From assembly GCF_017591425.1 (NCBI RefSeq), contig NW_024467120.1, forward strand, positions 1-64,000: a DNA stretch of 64,000 nucleotides. Direction: 5' to 3'. Of this stretch, positions 46,593 to 57,999 are shown in pieces. Within the stretch, counting starts at the first letter, position 1. Each line of letters starts with the position of its first letter. This stretch comes from Ochotona curzoniae. Lineage: Eukaryota > Chordata > Mammalia > Lagomorpha > Ochotonidae. Position numbers and translations under genes: made by a program. The notes below the pieces were generated by a model. That model ran no database searches and was not told the origin of the DNA. It was given only the letters and a program-made list of their open reading frames with translations.

Positions 46593-47269
46593 TAGTTATC
46601 CTGGGGTAATTTGTGACTAAGTCCTCGGAACACGTGGGGATGTTTTCAGAGGGTTTGTGGGTCAGAGTCATAATTTCTTCCTGTTTCTGACTGGGCTGGG
46701 ATGCTCAGTGCTAGCAAGAACAGGGAGGAATATTAGTGGACACTTGACATCACTGGATCCTATGTCCTCCATCCATAGATGGGGACCAATCAGTGCATGA
46801 TCCCTTCATGCTCTAGATTAAACTAGTTCTTCAAGTGCTCAAAAGACTAAATCCTCAATATCCTAATATGGGACTTTCATGTTTTGTATGGGTACCTGAC
46901 CTTAGTGACTTCTTGGGGAAGTCTGCGGGACAAATTTCTCAATTTTTATATCATCCTACAATCAGATTTGTTCTGATGTAAACAGTGAGTGTGAACTGAA
47001 ATCCACAATACTTAGGACTTCATGATCTTCCTAGAAAACCCAGAGTGGATTAAGTGTTATAGTTCTGATGGAACAATCCTTATAGCATCAAGAGATTCTC
47101 TGTCCATTTTTAAAGTATATTAATATCTTAAAAAGTCTGAAACCTGTCAGGTGCACTTTATCTTTCCCCCACTATCTTCTGTATCAACTATGAAAAGAGG
47201 CTCAGAAACCTATCCCTGGCACCTCCTTAATCAGGACTAGCTCACAGCACTCTGCAGAAAAGGGTTACA
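46593..47269. other. Unassigned spacer
   Basis: No gene or repeat I can support. Confidence 0.4.
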
Positions 47270-47667
47270 TGCCGGAGTCTAGCTCTAGTTGAGTTCGGAG
47301 CTTGGGAAGGGTGCATAGAGTCGGTGATAAAGAAAGACACAGACACCGACACTTGGTGTGCTCTCACACCAGCTCAGGAAAAAGTTGCCCTTTTTATTTA
47401 CTCAAAACCCTTCTCAAGCTTCTGCACAAGCAACTATTCTATTTTTTTTCTTTTCAAAATTAAGGGGGCATGTACAGACATTTGGTCATTCCGTCTGCAC
47501 TTCAAGTCTAAGCAGGTGCTCCTAAAGATAATTTTGCAAAATACTGTATTCATATTCTTCAAAGCAAACTATTGTTTATTCTACAACAGCAGGTATGGAG
47601 CAACAGCCAGGATTCCAAGGCCAGGACACATGCGATTACCTGTTAATTAGTAGTAGTTTCCTACCAC
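47270..47667 (-). mobile_element. Probable endogenous retrovirus LTR (betaretrovirus-like)
   Basis: On the minus strand the sequence has an AATAAA-type signal (complement of TTTATT near 47395), then a short R/U5-like stretch that includes GTGTCGGTGTCTGTGTCTTT and ends CCGGCA at 47270. The start is about TGGTAGGAAACTACTAC (47666). TG...CA termini and the layout fit a class II LTR. A primer-binding site and a target duplication were not found, so it may be a solo or truncated LTR. Adjacent 47668-48060 may be internal viral sequence (3' env side), but no frame is open. Decayed. Confidence 0.5.
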
Positions 47668-49379
47668 ATTTCTACTTCTACAATTTACCCATCATTTAAT
47701 GGGAAAATAGGTTACAAGGGAAAAAAACCTAAAATCTAAAACAGAAACTTCAAATGTTAAATCTTCCTACAACTATAGACTCCTACAACCCTATAAACAA
47801 TAAAGCAATAATCAAACGCATTTTTGTTAATAAAACATCCTTAATTCCTCTAGCTAAAAATTATAAAAGCAGCTAAAACAATTACATTTCCTACACTCCT
47901 AAAAATTGCAAAGACAAGCTAGCCTTTCAGATAATAATAGCTATATTTATTGTCATAGCAGTTTCAGTTCTCACTCCCATCACTTCCATTACTTTGTAAA
48001 ATTCTTATTAAGCCATTTCCCAGAAGACATGGTATATGTCTGGGCCCGATTTCAGGGCAATGGGTAGGTACACAATAAGGTGTCCAGAAATGGCATGGGC
48101 TTAATTGTGCTCCTGTGTGTAAATTGTCAAAGGCCCACTCACCAAGACATTATCAGTGACATTAACTCTCAAGCTCACATCAGTGGCAAACAATGCCTCA
48201 ATAGGTTACAAAATTCTTAGCGGGGTACTTGAGTGTCCATGCAGCCAGGGGGTGAAACAGCATCAGGGTGGTCAGAGAGAAATACGCCGGGCCCTGCCAA
48301 ACAGCTGGAAGCTCCCCCAGGCCCTGCCAAGCAGGGGAGCTGTTCTCTTCACACCCTCATGCCATCCACACCTACCGTATGGACCCCAGCAGCTACAGAT
48401 GATTACCATCCCTCAGCCCATGTAGTAGAGTTGTTCTGATTCCTTTGAATATGTCTGAATGTAGAGAAATTTGACAAGATCTATGGCATTATACTGATGG
48501 CAAACACAGTTGCATCAGCAGCAAGAAGAGGCTCTTCACCCTACATTATTGACCAGGAGTGATGTTTACTTTATCTTAAACCACAAATTCAACAGAGAGA
48601 AATAATATGGAATATGTGTGAACTGCTAATTGCTTTGAACATCAGGTTCAGTGAAACTATCCTTACTTGGGAAAAGACCTTAAACCAATCTTGTCCACCA
48701 CATACTTTAGCTCAAAAAACAGGTTACAGAAATAAAAGACAGAAAACAGGCTAACCAAAATCCGTGAGTTGTTTGCTGAGATCGTTCCTATATATTAATG
48801 TTAACATAGGAAAAGGAGTAGAAAAGCAGGTGCAGGTATTTCAAATTGATTGAAGCCCTATTGCATATCCTGGTAGAAAACAGCAGTGATATAAACTGAT
48901 GCACTTCTCTGTCATTATCCAGATGCTTCAAGTGCCCTGAGAAACACTATTTTCTGCTTGGCCCATGTTTAATAATTTGAGTGCATCATTTGAAAATGCT
49001 CTTTTGTTTCCCATTAGTGTGAGGGTTGCAAATGACCAATGTTACTCCCTTTGACATCAAACCATGACCCCCCTTTCTGCTATACAGTTTTACAGGAGGA
49101 GACTCAGGCAATGTTGATCATGAGGGGAAGCGAAAGAGTTTCTTGGTTGAACCCTGAGTTTGTTTTTCATCTGTCTCTCCATTTACTGCTCCCAAGTTAC
49201 TCCACAATTGAACTATCCAAGCAGTTACCGGCAAAACACATTGTCCATTGGATGTTTGTTCTTGGAAAAACCACTTCAGTTGCTTTTTCCTCAACACTCT
49301 TGACCTGCCTATCCCAATATGAGGGAGATTACTTCTAGCACAAATCCAGGTATGATTCCTAATGCCCCTGAGATGGAGT
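47668..49379. other. Unassigned sequence right of the LTR
   Basis: The first 390 bp are AT-rich and may be retroviral remnant. A GC-richer patch at 48225-48420 has no recognisable content. A 99-codon frame at 49039-49338 has no domain I know. Confidence 0.35.
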
Positions 49380-49394
49380 GAATTTCACCTTCTT

Positions 49395-49723
49395 TTTTTT
49401 TTTAGATTCTATTTTTATTATGTTTTTATTGGAAAGGCGGATATACAGAGAGGAGAGACAGAGAGGAAGATCTTCCATCCGATGATTCACTCCCGAAGTG
49501 ACCGCAACGGCCGATACTATGCTGATCAGAAGCCAGGAGCCTCTTCCGGGTCTCCCACGCGGGTGCAGGGTCCCAAAGCTTTGGGCAATCCTCAACTGCT
49601 TTCCCGGGCCACAGGCAGGGAGCTGGAAGGGAAGCAGGGCTGCTGGGATAGAATTGGCGCCCATATGGGATCCCGGGCGTGCAAGGCGAGGACCTTAACC
49701 ACTGTGCCACCGCGCTGGGCCTG
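49395..49723 (-). mobile_element. CSINE: Young CSINE
   Basis: Full-length minus-strand C-repeat with a 12-bp target duplication TTTCACCTTCTT (about 49383-49394 and 49726-49737). Confidence 0.96.
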
Positions 49724-49737
49724 AGTTTCACCTTCTT

Positions 49738-50377
49738 ATGGTTAAGAAAGAACTCTGAACTTTGGACTGACAGCAGGAAGGGATAAGATGGAAAACTGAG
49801 GTAAATTAAAATGTAAACAGTCATCTTGTTTTCAAAACCAAAACATTAGCTCTTATGTCACACAAAGAAACTGGGATCTGAGTTCATCACGACATCTCAC
49901 AAAAACATGGAACTTTGTAGAGTATGCAAGTTCTCAGTGTTCATTATCAATATCCAAGCATGAATATGAAAATTATTTTGAGAGGACAAATCTTCTGTGG
50001 TGACAGAAAAGGACAAGAGATTTAGAATATCAATTTATTAAATAGATATGATTTCTTGGAGCAAGCTATTTTTCTTTGGTGAAGGTCAATTTCTACAAAT
50101 GAAAAGCTGGGATGTAGAATTGGTTACAATATATAACAGCACAGCAACATTGCAATGATGTTTGTGAAGACATCTTAAGAAATGCATCAAAATTATTATT
50201 CCTGTCAAGTGTTATGGGCGATAAATTCCATAATCCCAATCTGGAATATTATGGATGTTTAAGCAGAGATTTGCATGAAGAGACATAAATTATTGGTGAA
50301 TAGAATTTCTCAGAGTGGGTTTGAATAATCTCAACAGATTAGTTGTAGGTTAGTATGCAGGAGATATTTCTTTCTGG
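49738..50377. other. Unassigned AT-rich spacer
   Basis: No gene or recognisable repeat seen. Confidence 0.4.
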
Positions 50378-50810
50378 CTTTTTAAAAATTAATTTATTTT
50401 TTTTAATGATGTTACTTAGTTAATTAAGGCACAAAGGGTCAAGGGCTACAGGAAAGGGAGTAATACCATTGTTTCCACACTAATATCACGTTTTCCCCCC
50501 TGTATTTCGGGTCAAGGCAGAAACAAAGGGAAAAGTCTCACCCAGCCTCCCTCCCACCCCGGGTCCCCAATGTGAAGCATGTTCTGAGGGTCCTGCTCAA
50601 GCAGTTTTGATAGTTCAACAGGTCTGAATTGTTGCCAGTCTCGCCATTCCAATCGCGATGAAACCTATTTAGAATCTAAACTGGCTGACATAGTCTCTTC
50701 TTGTTTGGGGTTCTGAGATCAGCAGTTCAATTGGGGGAAATCTCTAAAGAAACTTCATCTGAGATGATCCCAAATCTGATTCCTCTGTGACTTTGAAAGT
50801 ACATAGAAGA
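50378..50810 (-). mobile_element. Unnamed tandem-repeat retroelement, copy 3 (3' domain only)
   Basis: Aligned by eye with copy 1: the T-rich tail complement at 50380-50405, the GGGTCCCCAATGTGAAGCATG block (50561) against GGGTCCCCAATGTGTAGAATG (23645), the TGGCTGACATAGTC block (50682) against 23757, and ATCTGAGATGATCCCAAATC (50758). The tandem-repeat body is absent, consistent with 5' truncation. Confidence 0.65.
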
Positions 50811-50880
50811 TATTAACATAGTCTTGATGAGTCTGAAAACCAAATGGCCTAATGAGGAATTAGCACTGCTTTTTTCTTGG

Positions 50881-50903
<23 letters not shown>
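50881..50903 (+). repeat. Poly-T run
   Basis: About 23 consecutive Ts, followed by (GTT)n. Probably the complement of a retroelement tail, though I could not name the element. Confidence 0.8.
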
Positions 50904-50912
<9 letters not shown>

Positions 50913-51129
50913 GTTGTTGTTTCTTTGTTTGTGTGTTTCTCCAGGATACAAGGTACTCAGTCAGGGGTCTGAGACACGAGATGCCTCAATCATTTGCCAG
51001 GAATTATACATAGCGACTCATAGTCTCTGCTATCTAAGATGTGCTTAACTACAATGCTGCTCATATGAATGAAGGTCATTCTTGAATAGTTAGGGAGCTA
51101 TGGTGGGACTAAAGAAAGAAAATTCAACA

Positions 51130-51990
51130 TGTGGAAGAGTGCAGATATAATGGCAGTGAATTAATGAAAAAGTAGGAGACACAAGAATGGAAAAATCTAC
51201 CATGTTCATGGATTGATAGAATCTATGTCATCAGGCCCGGTGTGGTAGCCTAGCAAATAAACTGCTCACCCATGCACAAGGATCCCATATGGGTTCCTGT
51301 TCTAATCATGGCAGCCCCAGTTTCCATCCAGTTCACTGCTTGTGGCCTGGGAAAACAGTTGAGGACAACCCAAAACCTTGAGATCCCGTACCCTCATGGG
51401 AGACCTGAAGAGTCTCCAGGTTCCTGGATTCAGATCAACACACCTCCTGTATTGTGGCTTCTTGGGGAATCAATCAATGGATGGAAGATCATCCTCTCTG
51501 TCTATCTTCCTCTCTGAATATCTGACTTTCCAATAAAATTAAAAGAAATCTTTAAAAACATTAATGTCTTCAAATTGTCTGTACTACTGAAAGTAATTTA
51601 TAGATTCAATGTGATCCCCATTAAATGCCTATGATACTCTTTTCAGGTCTAGATGCTAGAATTCATGTGGAAACACAAGAGGTCTGAAAAGCCAAAGCAG
51701 TCTTAAAGAGCAAAACAAAACTAGACATCATAATATCAGTCTTCACGACTATTATAGAACAGTTTATAGACAGAACCATTTGATACTGGCACACCAACAG
51801 ACATGGAGCTGATCAGAAAGCAAGAGAAAACCCAGACATTAACCCACATATTTAAGAGTCAACCAATTTTTACAAGTGAAGTGAAATCAACCCAGGGCGA
51901 AAGGACAGTCACTTCAGCAACGGTTACTGAGAAAATTGGTTCACTGAGTGTAGACACATGAAACAAATCCCTGAGTTTCATGTTTTTCCA
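51130..51990 (+). mobile_element. Old L1 ORF2 fragment interrupted by a SINE
   Basis: The left part (51130-51232, CATGTTCATGGATTGATAGAAT) and the right part (51565-51990, AAAGTAATTTATAGATTCAATG, then the GATACTGGCACACCAACAGA region) match consecutive parts of ORF2 downstream of the reverse transcriptase core. All frames are broken. Confidence 0.82.
51233..51562 (+). mobile_element. CSINE: CSINE inside the old L1
   Basis: C-repeat from CAGGCCCGGTGTGGTAGCC to CCAATAAAATTAAAAGAAATC. Weak duplication TGTCATCA / TGTCTTCA. It postdates the L1 it interrupts. Confidence 0.92.
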
Positions 51991-52474
51991 TATGATGTCC
52001 TTACATACTACAATCCTACCTCTTACACTGCAAGCAATTACAAGAATTTTCTAAATAAACTGTAAACATTAATCATGAAAAGAGTCACCTTAGTTCACTC
52101 CATTAATCCAATGGCACACTTTGGGGAAAAAAATTAAAGCTGCATTAACGATCATCTTATCAGCATTTACTATATGTATTTCCTTATTTAATCTTCAAAA
52201 TAGATTTAACAGATATAGACCAAAGTTATAATTTCTAATGATCATAACGGAAGTTCATAGGTTTAATAACATGAAAAAATTAATTGTTTAAACTGTGAAA
52301 TGACAGGTTTTGCAATTTTGAATGTACCTCTTTTAAAATTTTACAGAGCTAAGCACATTAATCCCCAGGGGTATATGTCATACTATAGTCTTATCAACAA
52401 TATCTTTTGTTACTAATTTATCCTATTTTTGCATCTGACACATTTATATTTGAGAGACATTTCTATATTGAATT
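51991..52474. other. Unassigned AT-rich spacer
   Basis: No gene seen. It may include further decayed L1. Confidence 0.35.
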
Positions 52475-53345
52475 TATTTTTAATTCTTCTTTGATTTTTA
52501 TTATGGTGGATGTTACAATTCTGTAGGTATACAGATTCCACACAACTCTTTTCTCCTTCCCTATCCTCTCCTCCCAATATTTTACCTCACATAGTATAGT
52601 CCTTTATCAAGAGGCATATATTAAACATTCTGTTATTTAAATGTATCATGTACAAGCATAGAAAATTCATAATGGAGGTAGGTACTGTGGTTCAATAGGC
52701 TAATCCTCCACCTTCGATTGCCAGCATCCCACATGTCCATTGGTTTATGTACCGGTTACTCCACTTCCAGTGCAGCTCCATGTTGTGGCTGGAAAAGCAG
52801 AGGAGGATGGGTGAAGTGTTTTAGGCCTTGCAATCATGTGGAAAGTCCAGAAGATATTCTTGGATCCTCATTTCAGATCAGTTCAACAATCACAATGGCC
52901 ATTTCAGGAGTGAATCAGTAGATGGAAGATCTTTCTCTGTCTCTACTACTCTCTATGAATATTCCTTTCAATTAAAAATAAATAAATCTTAAAAAAGAAA
53001 GCAAATACTATACTATCAGGCTTTATTTGAATGATTCACTGAGACCCCTCCTTTTAATCACAGGTAGAGATGTGTACGGCAACGCACATTCATTTCTCAG
53101 TAGTCTTCACTATACAATACATCTATGAGAGTATATGTACGCTCTTGTTTACATATATTTCTCCTTGTTTTACATTTTACAAGAAGGATGTCTTAAATCA
53201 GAGAGAATATATGGTATTTGTGCTTTCGGGACTGGCTGTTTCACTGAGCAGAATGCTCCCGGTTCTGGGACTGTTGTTGCTGCTGCTATACGTTCTGGAG
53301 TAGCATGTACTTCCCTGCAGGAGCTAGAGAACCTTGCCACAATCT
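52475..53345 (-). mobile_element. Old L1 3' end, split by a SINE
   Basis: A minus-strand L1 3' UTR (52475-52675) continues after the SINE (53000-53160) into the ORF2 end. AATATATGGTATTTGTGCTT and CTGTTTCACTGAGCAGAATG near 53205-53255 align with the L1-B ATGTGGTATCTAATCTTTTG region. Strongly diverged. Confidence 0.55.
52676..52998 (+). mobile_element. CSINE: CSINE, intermediate age
   Basis: C-repeat from GAGGTAGGTACTGTGGTTCA to AAATAAATAAATCTTAAAAA, inserted in the old L1 3' UTR. Confidence 0.88.
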
Positions 53346-53885
53346 CTCTGTTTTGAACTGTTCACAATAATTGGAAAAATCTGACCGTCAGTTTGTGACA
53401 TCTGAGGAAGGAACACACTGCATCACATAGCTCCAAATCTATGGTAATTGGTACTATGTTCCTTGGAGTTCTTGGAGCAAACATGTGGGATTGAGGGAAG
53501 AAATTGCTTGTATTTCAGTTACCCAGGCTAAGAACTGAAAATGTTAGTACACCTTGAATGCAGCATATAGGACTTGGGCAATGTCCGCCTAACACTTCCC
53601 AGGGCCAAGAATTGGGATGTTGGTACTAAAAGTCCCAGAATGATCAACAGGGAGCTCCTATAGACATCTTACAGTCTGAAGGGCACAGCTGCTTGTGCAC
53701 AGAACCAAAGCCACACTTGCTTGCCTCTCAGGAATAGGGGAAAATCCTCCTGTGTCCTAAAGCATTAAAAACATGGCAATATCCACAACAAAAGTCAGGT
53801 GTGGTTGACATCCAATATTCTGGGGTCTAAGAAACACAGCTCTGGAAGCTCATGCCCATACAGTTATATGATCCTGAATATGCTC
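53346..53885. other. Unassigned spacer
   Basis: No gene or recognisable repeat seen. Confidence 0.4.
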
Positions 53886-53889
53886 ATGG

Positions 53890-54235
53890 GAATAATAAGT
53901 TGACCTATAGAGGAATGCAAATCAGAATTATACCCAACCTCTCCAGGAAACTCTACAGGTCAGAAAAGAATGGAATGACATATTCCAGATTCTAAAAGAA
54001 AAAAAAAAATTGTCAGCCCAGAATAACACATCTCTCACAGCTTAACTTTTGTCTTAGTAAATGAAATAAAACAAACTTTTATCCATACTAGCAAAGAAAA
54101 GCAAGCAAGAAAAATGAAGTAAAATTAGAGATAAAAAAAAACACCGTAAGAAACTACTATGAGCAATTTTTTGCCACCAAACTAGAAAACCTGAAAGAAA
54201 TGAACAAATCCTTGAATACATATAATTCATCTGGA
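53890..54235 (+). mobile_element. Old L1 remnants (ORF1 end joined to ORF2 middle)
   Basis: About 53955-54035 resembles the ORF1 C-terminal region (GAATGACATATTCCAGATTC, ATTGTCAGCCCAGAATAACA). About 54110-54230 resembles the ORF2 segment YYEQFFATKLENLKE before the reverse transcriptase. The intervening parts are missing, so there is an internal deletion or two fragments. Confidence 0.65.
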
Positions 54236-54245
54236 CTGAATTAAA

Positions 54246-54380
54246 ATGTAGGTTGGCATGGAGGCCTAGCCAGTAAGCTTCCATCTACATCGCAAATGAC
54301 CACTGCCGTCAGTCTGAGCTATTCTATACCTGTTCATGGCCTGGGAAGGCAGCAGATGATGGTACAAGTGCAAAGTTAAC
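54246..54380 (+). mobile_element. CSINE: Partial CSINE, 3' part missing
   Basis: GTAGGTTGGCATGGAGGCCT head through GGCCTGGGAAGGCAGCAGAT, then the match is lost. Confidence 0.65.
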
Positions 54381-55013
54381 CCAGCCCTGACTGACTTTCA
54401 GAAGAAAAGTGGACTGTACTTGGAGTCTTGATACCAGCACTTCTGTCATGGTAAATCTAGGTTAAGGAATACAGAAAGGATTTGGATGCCAGGGTGGGGG
54501 AAAGCACCAAATCATGGCTCAGATACTAGTTATCTGTGAATTAGGAGCAAATTAGTCCACCTTCCTGAATCACAGCTGCCTGGTTTGCAAAAAGTAATTA
54601 CAAGGACATATTCTTCTCAAAACTGGGGAGATGACTACAAGAAATTATAAATCTTAAGGACATAATATGGTGTCCAGCTCAGACTATACTAACAAATTCT
54701 GGGCTGACTGTATCTCTGCTTTCCCTCTTAAGATAAAATTTGAAAATCTGTTGAAATCTTGAAGAATATATTACACCCAGTTTGGATGTATGCTTTGCAG
54801 AAAACAGTTTCCCTAAGGGGTCAATCACATTATGGTATCTTCTACTGGGAACAGTGACATGGAACATTCCACAAGCCAGGAAAACATGCTAGCTGAGACA
54901 TAAAGGAGCCCTGTGCTAAACATATGGCACTAAGAAGAGAGAGAATTAATTCTTTCTTACAAAAAAAACAGACCCTCAAGTGGTATTTTGCCATGCAGCT
55001 CTCCATAGGATAT
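54381..55013. other. Unassigned spacer
   Basis: No gene or repeat I can support. Confidence 0.4.
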
Positions 55014-55312
55014 ATGTTTTATTTATTTTGGTTTTATCTGAGAGTGAGGAAAGAAAGAGAGCAATCACATCCACTATTTCATTCCACTGCAATAGCAGGT
55101 GCTGGTCCAGGTCATAGGAAGGTGCCAGGAACTCTATCTGGGTCTCCCACATGTGTGGCAGGGACCCAGTCCTTGAGTCAGCAGTGCTGTGTCTCCATCC
55201 TCACATGAGTAGAGAGCTGGAGGAGCAAGAGGAGGAAAGATTCAGACCCAGCACTCCTGTGTGCACTATGGCCATTTCAAACAGTGCTCTACCACAGATC
55301 CAACCCCGGGGA
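55014..55312 (-). mobile_element. CSINE: Old CSINE
   Basis: Minus-strand C-repeat: TTTATTTATTTTGGTTTTATC on the left, the GGGTCTCCCACATGTGTGGCAGG block near 55140, and a CAACCCCGGGG head complement at the right. The short frames here are SINE sequence. Confidence 0.7.
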
Positions 55313-55459
55313 AGTGTTAATTTTTGTTTTAATAAGTCAACTTCCAGAATTTAAGTTCATCCTCAGGAATCACTTTTTCAAGGTAGACTTTATAGAAATG
55401 TATAGTTCGTTCTTAGACTTTTGTCATTTTGTGTACTTTTACAGCTTTACATTTTGATA

Positions 55460-55785
55460 AAATCAACCTGTTTAATCGAAAGATTTACAGAAACAGGGAG
55501 AGAGGGGGAAAAAAAGCAATGTGCGAGAGAGAAAGCAAGAGAGAAATAGAAAGACAGACAAATTGATCCAGGAGAAGCACAGGAATCAGGAACTTCATCA
55601 AGTCTCTCACTTGGGTTACACGGATCCAGACACGTGAACCGTTTTAAGTTGGTTTTCCTAAGCACATCAGTAGCATGGAGCTGGACTGAAGTAAAGCAGA
55701 CAAGACAAGATCTGGCGCCCACATGGGGTGCTGGCATCACGGGGAGCAGCTTTTGATGCTACAGCACAACTGCTAATCCAGTGTT
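55460..55785 (-). mobile_element. CSINE: Old CSINE
   Basis: Minus-strand C-repeat with CAGAAACAGGGAGAGAGGGGG on the left and GGCGCCCACATGGGGTGCTGG and GATGCTACAGCACAACTGC on the right. Confidence 0.72.
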
Positions 55786-55859
55786 TTAATGTTACTCCTT
55801 CAGCAACTTAGTTTTATGACACAAAAGCCGTCCTGGTTTCCCAAGTCAACACAACTGTG

Positions 55860-56480
55860 CGTTAAATTTTCTCTTTTCCTATTAATATGAAATCTTACTG
55901 TGTTCCCCCGAGCCTGAGGAGGCCCCTTTTAGCCACCCTCACAGTAGCCAGCCAAAATCTCAATCCTCTTTACCTGATCTGGTCCAGCAGTTCCTGCCTC
56001 TACTTGAGTAGCAAGAGTTGCTGTTTTCCGTCCTGCTCCTTTCTTTGGCTTCTGTTTGCAGATTCCTGAGATCCTCCTCTGGCAGGCGGTTTCCAGACTC
56101 TGATTTTATTCCATTCGACATTGTCATGCCTGGTGAAGGTCGATAGACACTGGCCCTTATTCAATGGGAGGCAGGACATTCACCTACAAGACTGGCCCCG
56201 GTTTTCCCAGCCTGGGGAACCCACCGTCAGCCTTGTAGATGAGCCCTCCAGGCTGGCGTCTTAACTGATTCCCCACCTCAAGTCACAATGAGCGTCACCA
56301 AGCAACGCCATGAGACGCATGCGCACCTCAAGCCTCTCCTTAGCCTGTCACCAGGCATGCGCAGGAGTACGCCAGGCAGGACCAATGTTTATATCACCAG
56401 TTCTGAGAGATTATCTTGTCGTCAAAGGTGAGTGGAGATTGGCTGACTGTATGACACAGTCTGGGAGAAATTCATATCTG
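55860..56480. promoter_or_regulatory. Candidate bidirectional promoter (X-box, two NRF1 sites)
   Basis: A repeat-free, CpG-containing patch. GTCACCAAGCAAC at 56294-56306 fits the RFX X-box pattern. CGCATGCGCA at 56316-56325 and GGCATGCGCA at 56354-56363 fit NRF1 half/whole sites. An inverted CCAAT lies near 56438-56442. A strong splice donor AAAG|GTGAGT lies on the + strand (exon end 56427), and CAG|GTAAAG on the minus strand (exon end 55974). The X-box plus NRF1 pairing is typical of cilia and testis gene promoters. The element combination is seen; promoter activity is inferred. Confidence 0.5.
55974..56127 (-). other. Candidate first coding exon, unrecognised
   Basis: From the ATG at 56127 the minus strand is open to the donor at 55974, about 51 codons, beginning MTMSNGIKSESGNRLPEEDL. 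It is hydrophilic and Glu/Arg-rich. A second frame over the same exon is also open and Lys/Ala-rich, so the reading frame is uncertain. It lies downstream of the X-box/NRF1 cluster on that strand. No following exon could be identified in the left-hand sequence, and I do not recognise the protein. It may be a non-coding first exon or chance. Confidence 0.3.
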
Positions 56481-56738
56481 AACCTGAGGCTAAAGACCTT
56501 CTCTGGAGAAATCTCTTTTGAAGGGTAACTCCCCTTAGTCGTCAGTTACACATTTCTGTGGGATCTTCCGGGTTTCCTTAGGAAGTTAACAGCTGCAGCG
56601 AAGTTGAGTCTTGGTGATCTTAGAAACTATGTCCCTGAGGGCATAGCTACAACTTCAAAGAAGAAATCAGCATTTGTTTTCAAAGGTTCATGGAAAAAAT
56701 TACGGGTTTCTGTCTTATTTTAAAAGAATTTCTTTTTT
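56427..56738. other. Unassigned sequence right of the promoter candidate
   Basis: No repeat. If the + strand donor at 56428 is used, this is the start of an intron. Confidence 0.35.
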
Positions 56739-57059
56739 CGGGCCTGGTGCGGTAGCGCAATGGTTAGGGTCCTCAATGGTTAAGGTCCTCGCCTTGTACG
56801 CCCCGGATCCCACATGGGCGCCGGTTCTAATCCCGGCAGCCCCGCTTCCCATCCAGCTCCCTGCTTGTGGCCCAGGAAAGCAATGACGGACGGCCCAAGG
56901 CTTTTGGAGATCCGGAAGAGGCTCCTGGCTTTGGATTGGCATAGTATCGGCCATTGCGCTCACTTGGGGAGTGAATCATCGGACGGAAGATCTTCCTCTC
57001 TGTCTCTCCTCCCTGTATATCTGCCTTTCCAATAAAAATAAAATAAATCTTAAAAAAAA
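56739..57059 (+). mobile_element. CSINE: Young CSINE with internal 16-bp duplication
   Basis: Near-consensus C-repeat with an imperfect target duplication AGAATTTCTTTTT / AGAATGTCTTTTT (56725-56737 and 57060-57072). CAATGGTTAGGGTCCT (56758-56773) is repeated with one change at 56774-56789, just after the A box. It also has a deletion of about 30 bp in the middle. Confidence 0.94.
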
Positions 57060-57072
57060 AGAATGTCTTTTT

Positions 57073-57380
57073 CCAATTAAATTTATTTGAAATCAAAACA
57101 CAGAGAGAGAAAGACACTGATGGAGATCTTCCATCAACTGGTTCCCTCTGCAAATGTCAGCAAAAGACAGAACTCGACCTGTCTGAGACCAGGAGACAGG
57201 AATCTATTCCAGATCTCCCACTCTGGGGAGTGAGGCAGGGACCCAAGCCCTGGGCCACCCTCTGCTGCTTTCCGCTGTGCATTGCCAGCAACCTTGATCA
57301 GAAGCAGCAAAATCTGGATTCCAGTCCGCACCATGGCCATCAGACTGTACTCACTACACTTCAACACCAGTTGATACATG
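57073..57380 (-). mobile_element. CSINE: Old CSINE
   Basis: Minus-strand C-repeat: TTTATTTGAAATCAAAACAC on the left, the CCAGATCTCCCACTCTGGGG block near 57210, and CTCACTACACTTCAACACC on the right. Confidence 0.75.
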
Positions 57381-57680
57381 TTATCTCACACTTTGGGAAG
57401 GTCCTCACAGACTCCTTTCTGAAGGCTCATGTCCTAAGGCTCACTGATTATCAGTTATGTCCAAAAATGTTGTCTCGTTTTATTACTAAAATCCTCTGGG
57501 TTAAACCTGGTCCTTAAACTCCAAATATTGAGCAGAGCACTTGTACAACTTGTGCATTTAAAACATAACTTTCTCTCAACTGTTTATAAATACTTCTACA
57601 CAATCAATACTGCAAGAATGAGTATTTTGTAATTGTGAGTGTATCTTAAATATTTCTTTATGTTATTTACTTTTTTTGGA
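57381..57680. other. Unassigned spacer
   Basis: 300 bp with no gene or repeat seen. Confidence 0.4.
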
Positions 57681-57990
57681 GGCTGGGCATAGGCTCAACT
57701 GGCTAATCCTCCACCACCAGCACAGGTACCCCATATTGTCCTCAGTTCATGTTCTGGCTGTGCCCCTTCACTCCCAGCTCCCTGCTTAGAGCCTGGGAAA
57801 GCAGAGGAAGATTTCCCAAAGACTTGGGACCCTGTAACCACATGGAAGACCTATAAGAGTCTCTTGGCTTCTGGCTTTGAATCATCTCAGTTCTGGCCAT
57901 TGTAGCCATTTGGGGAGAAAAACAGCAGGTGGAATCTCTCTGTCTCTCCATCTCTCTGTGAATCTGCCTTTCCAAAGAAAATAAATAGGC
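57681..57990 (+). mobile_element. CSINE: CSINE, intermediate age
   Basis: GGAGGCTGGGCATAGGCTCA to TCTGCCTTTCCAAAGAAAAT, with a short A-rich end. Confidence 0.85.
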
Positions 57991-57999
57991 AGTTCAGGT

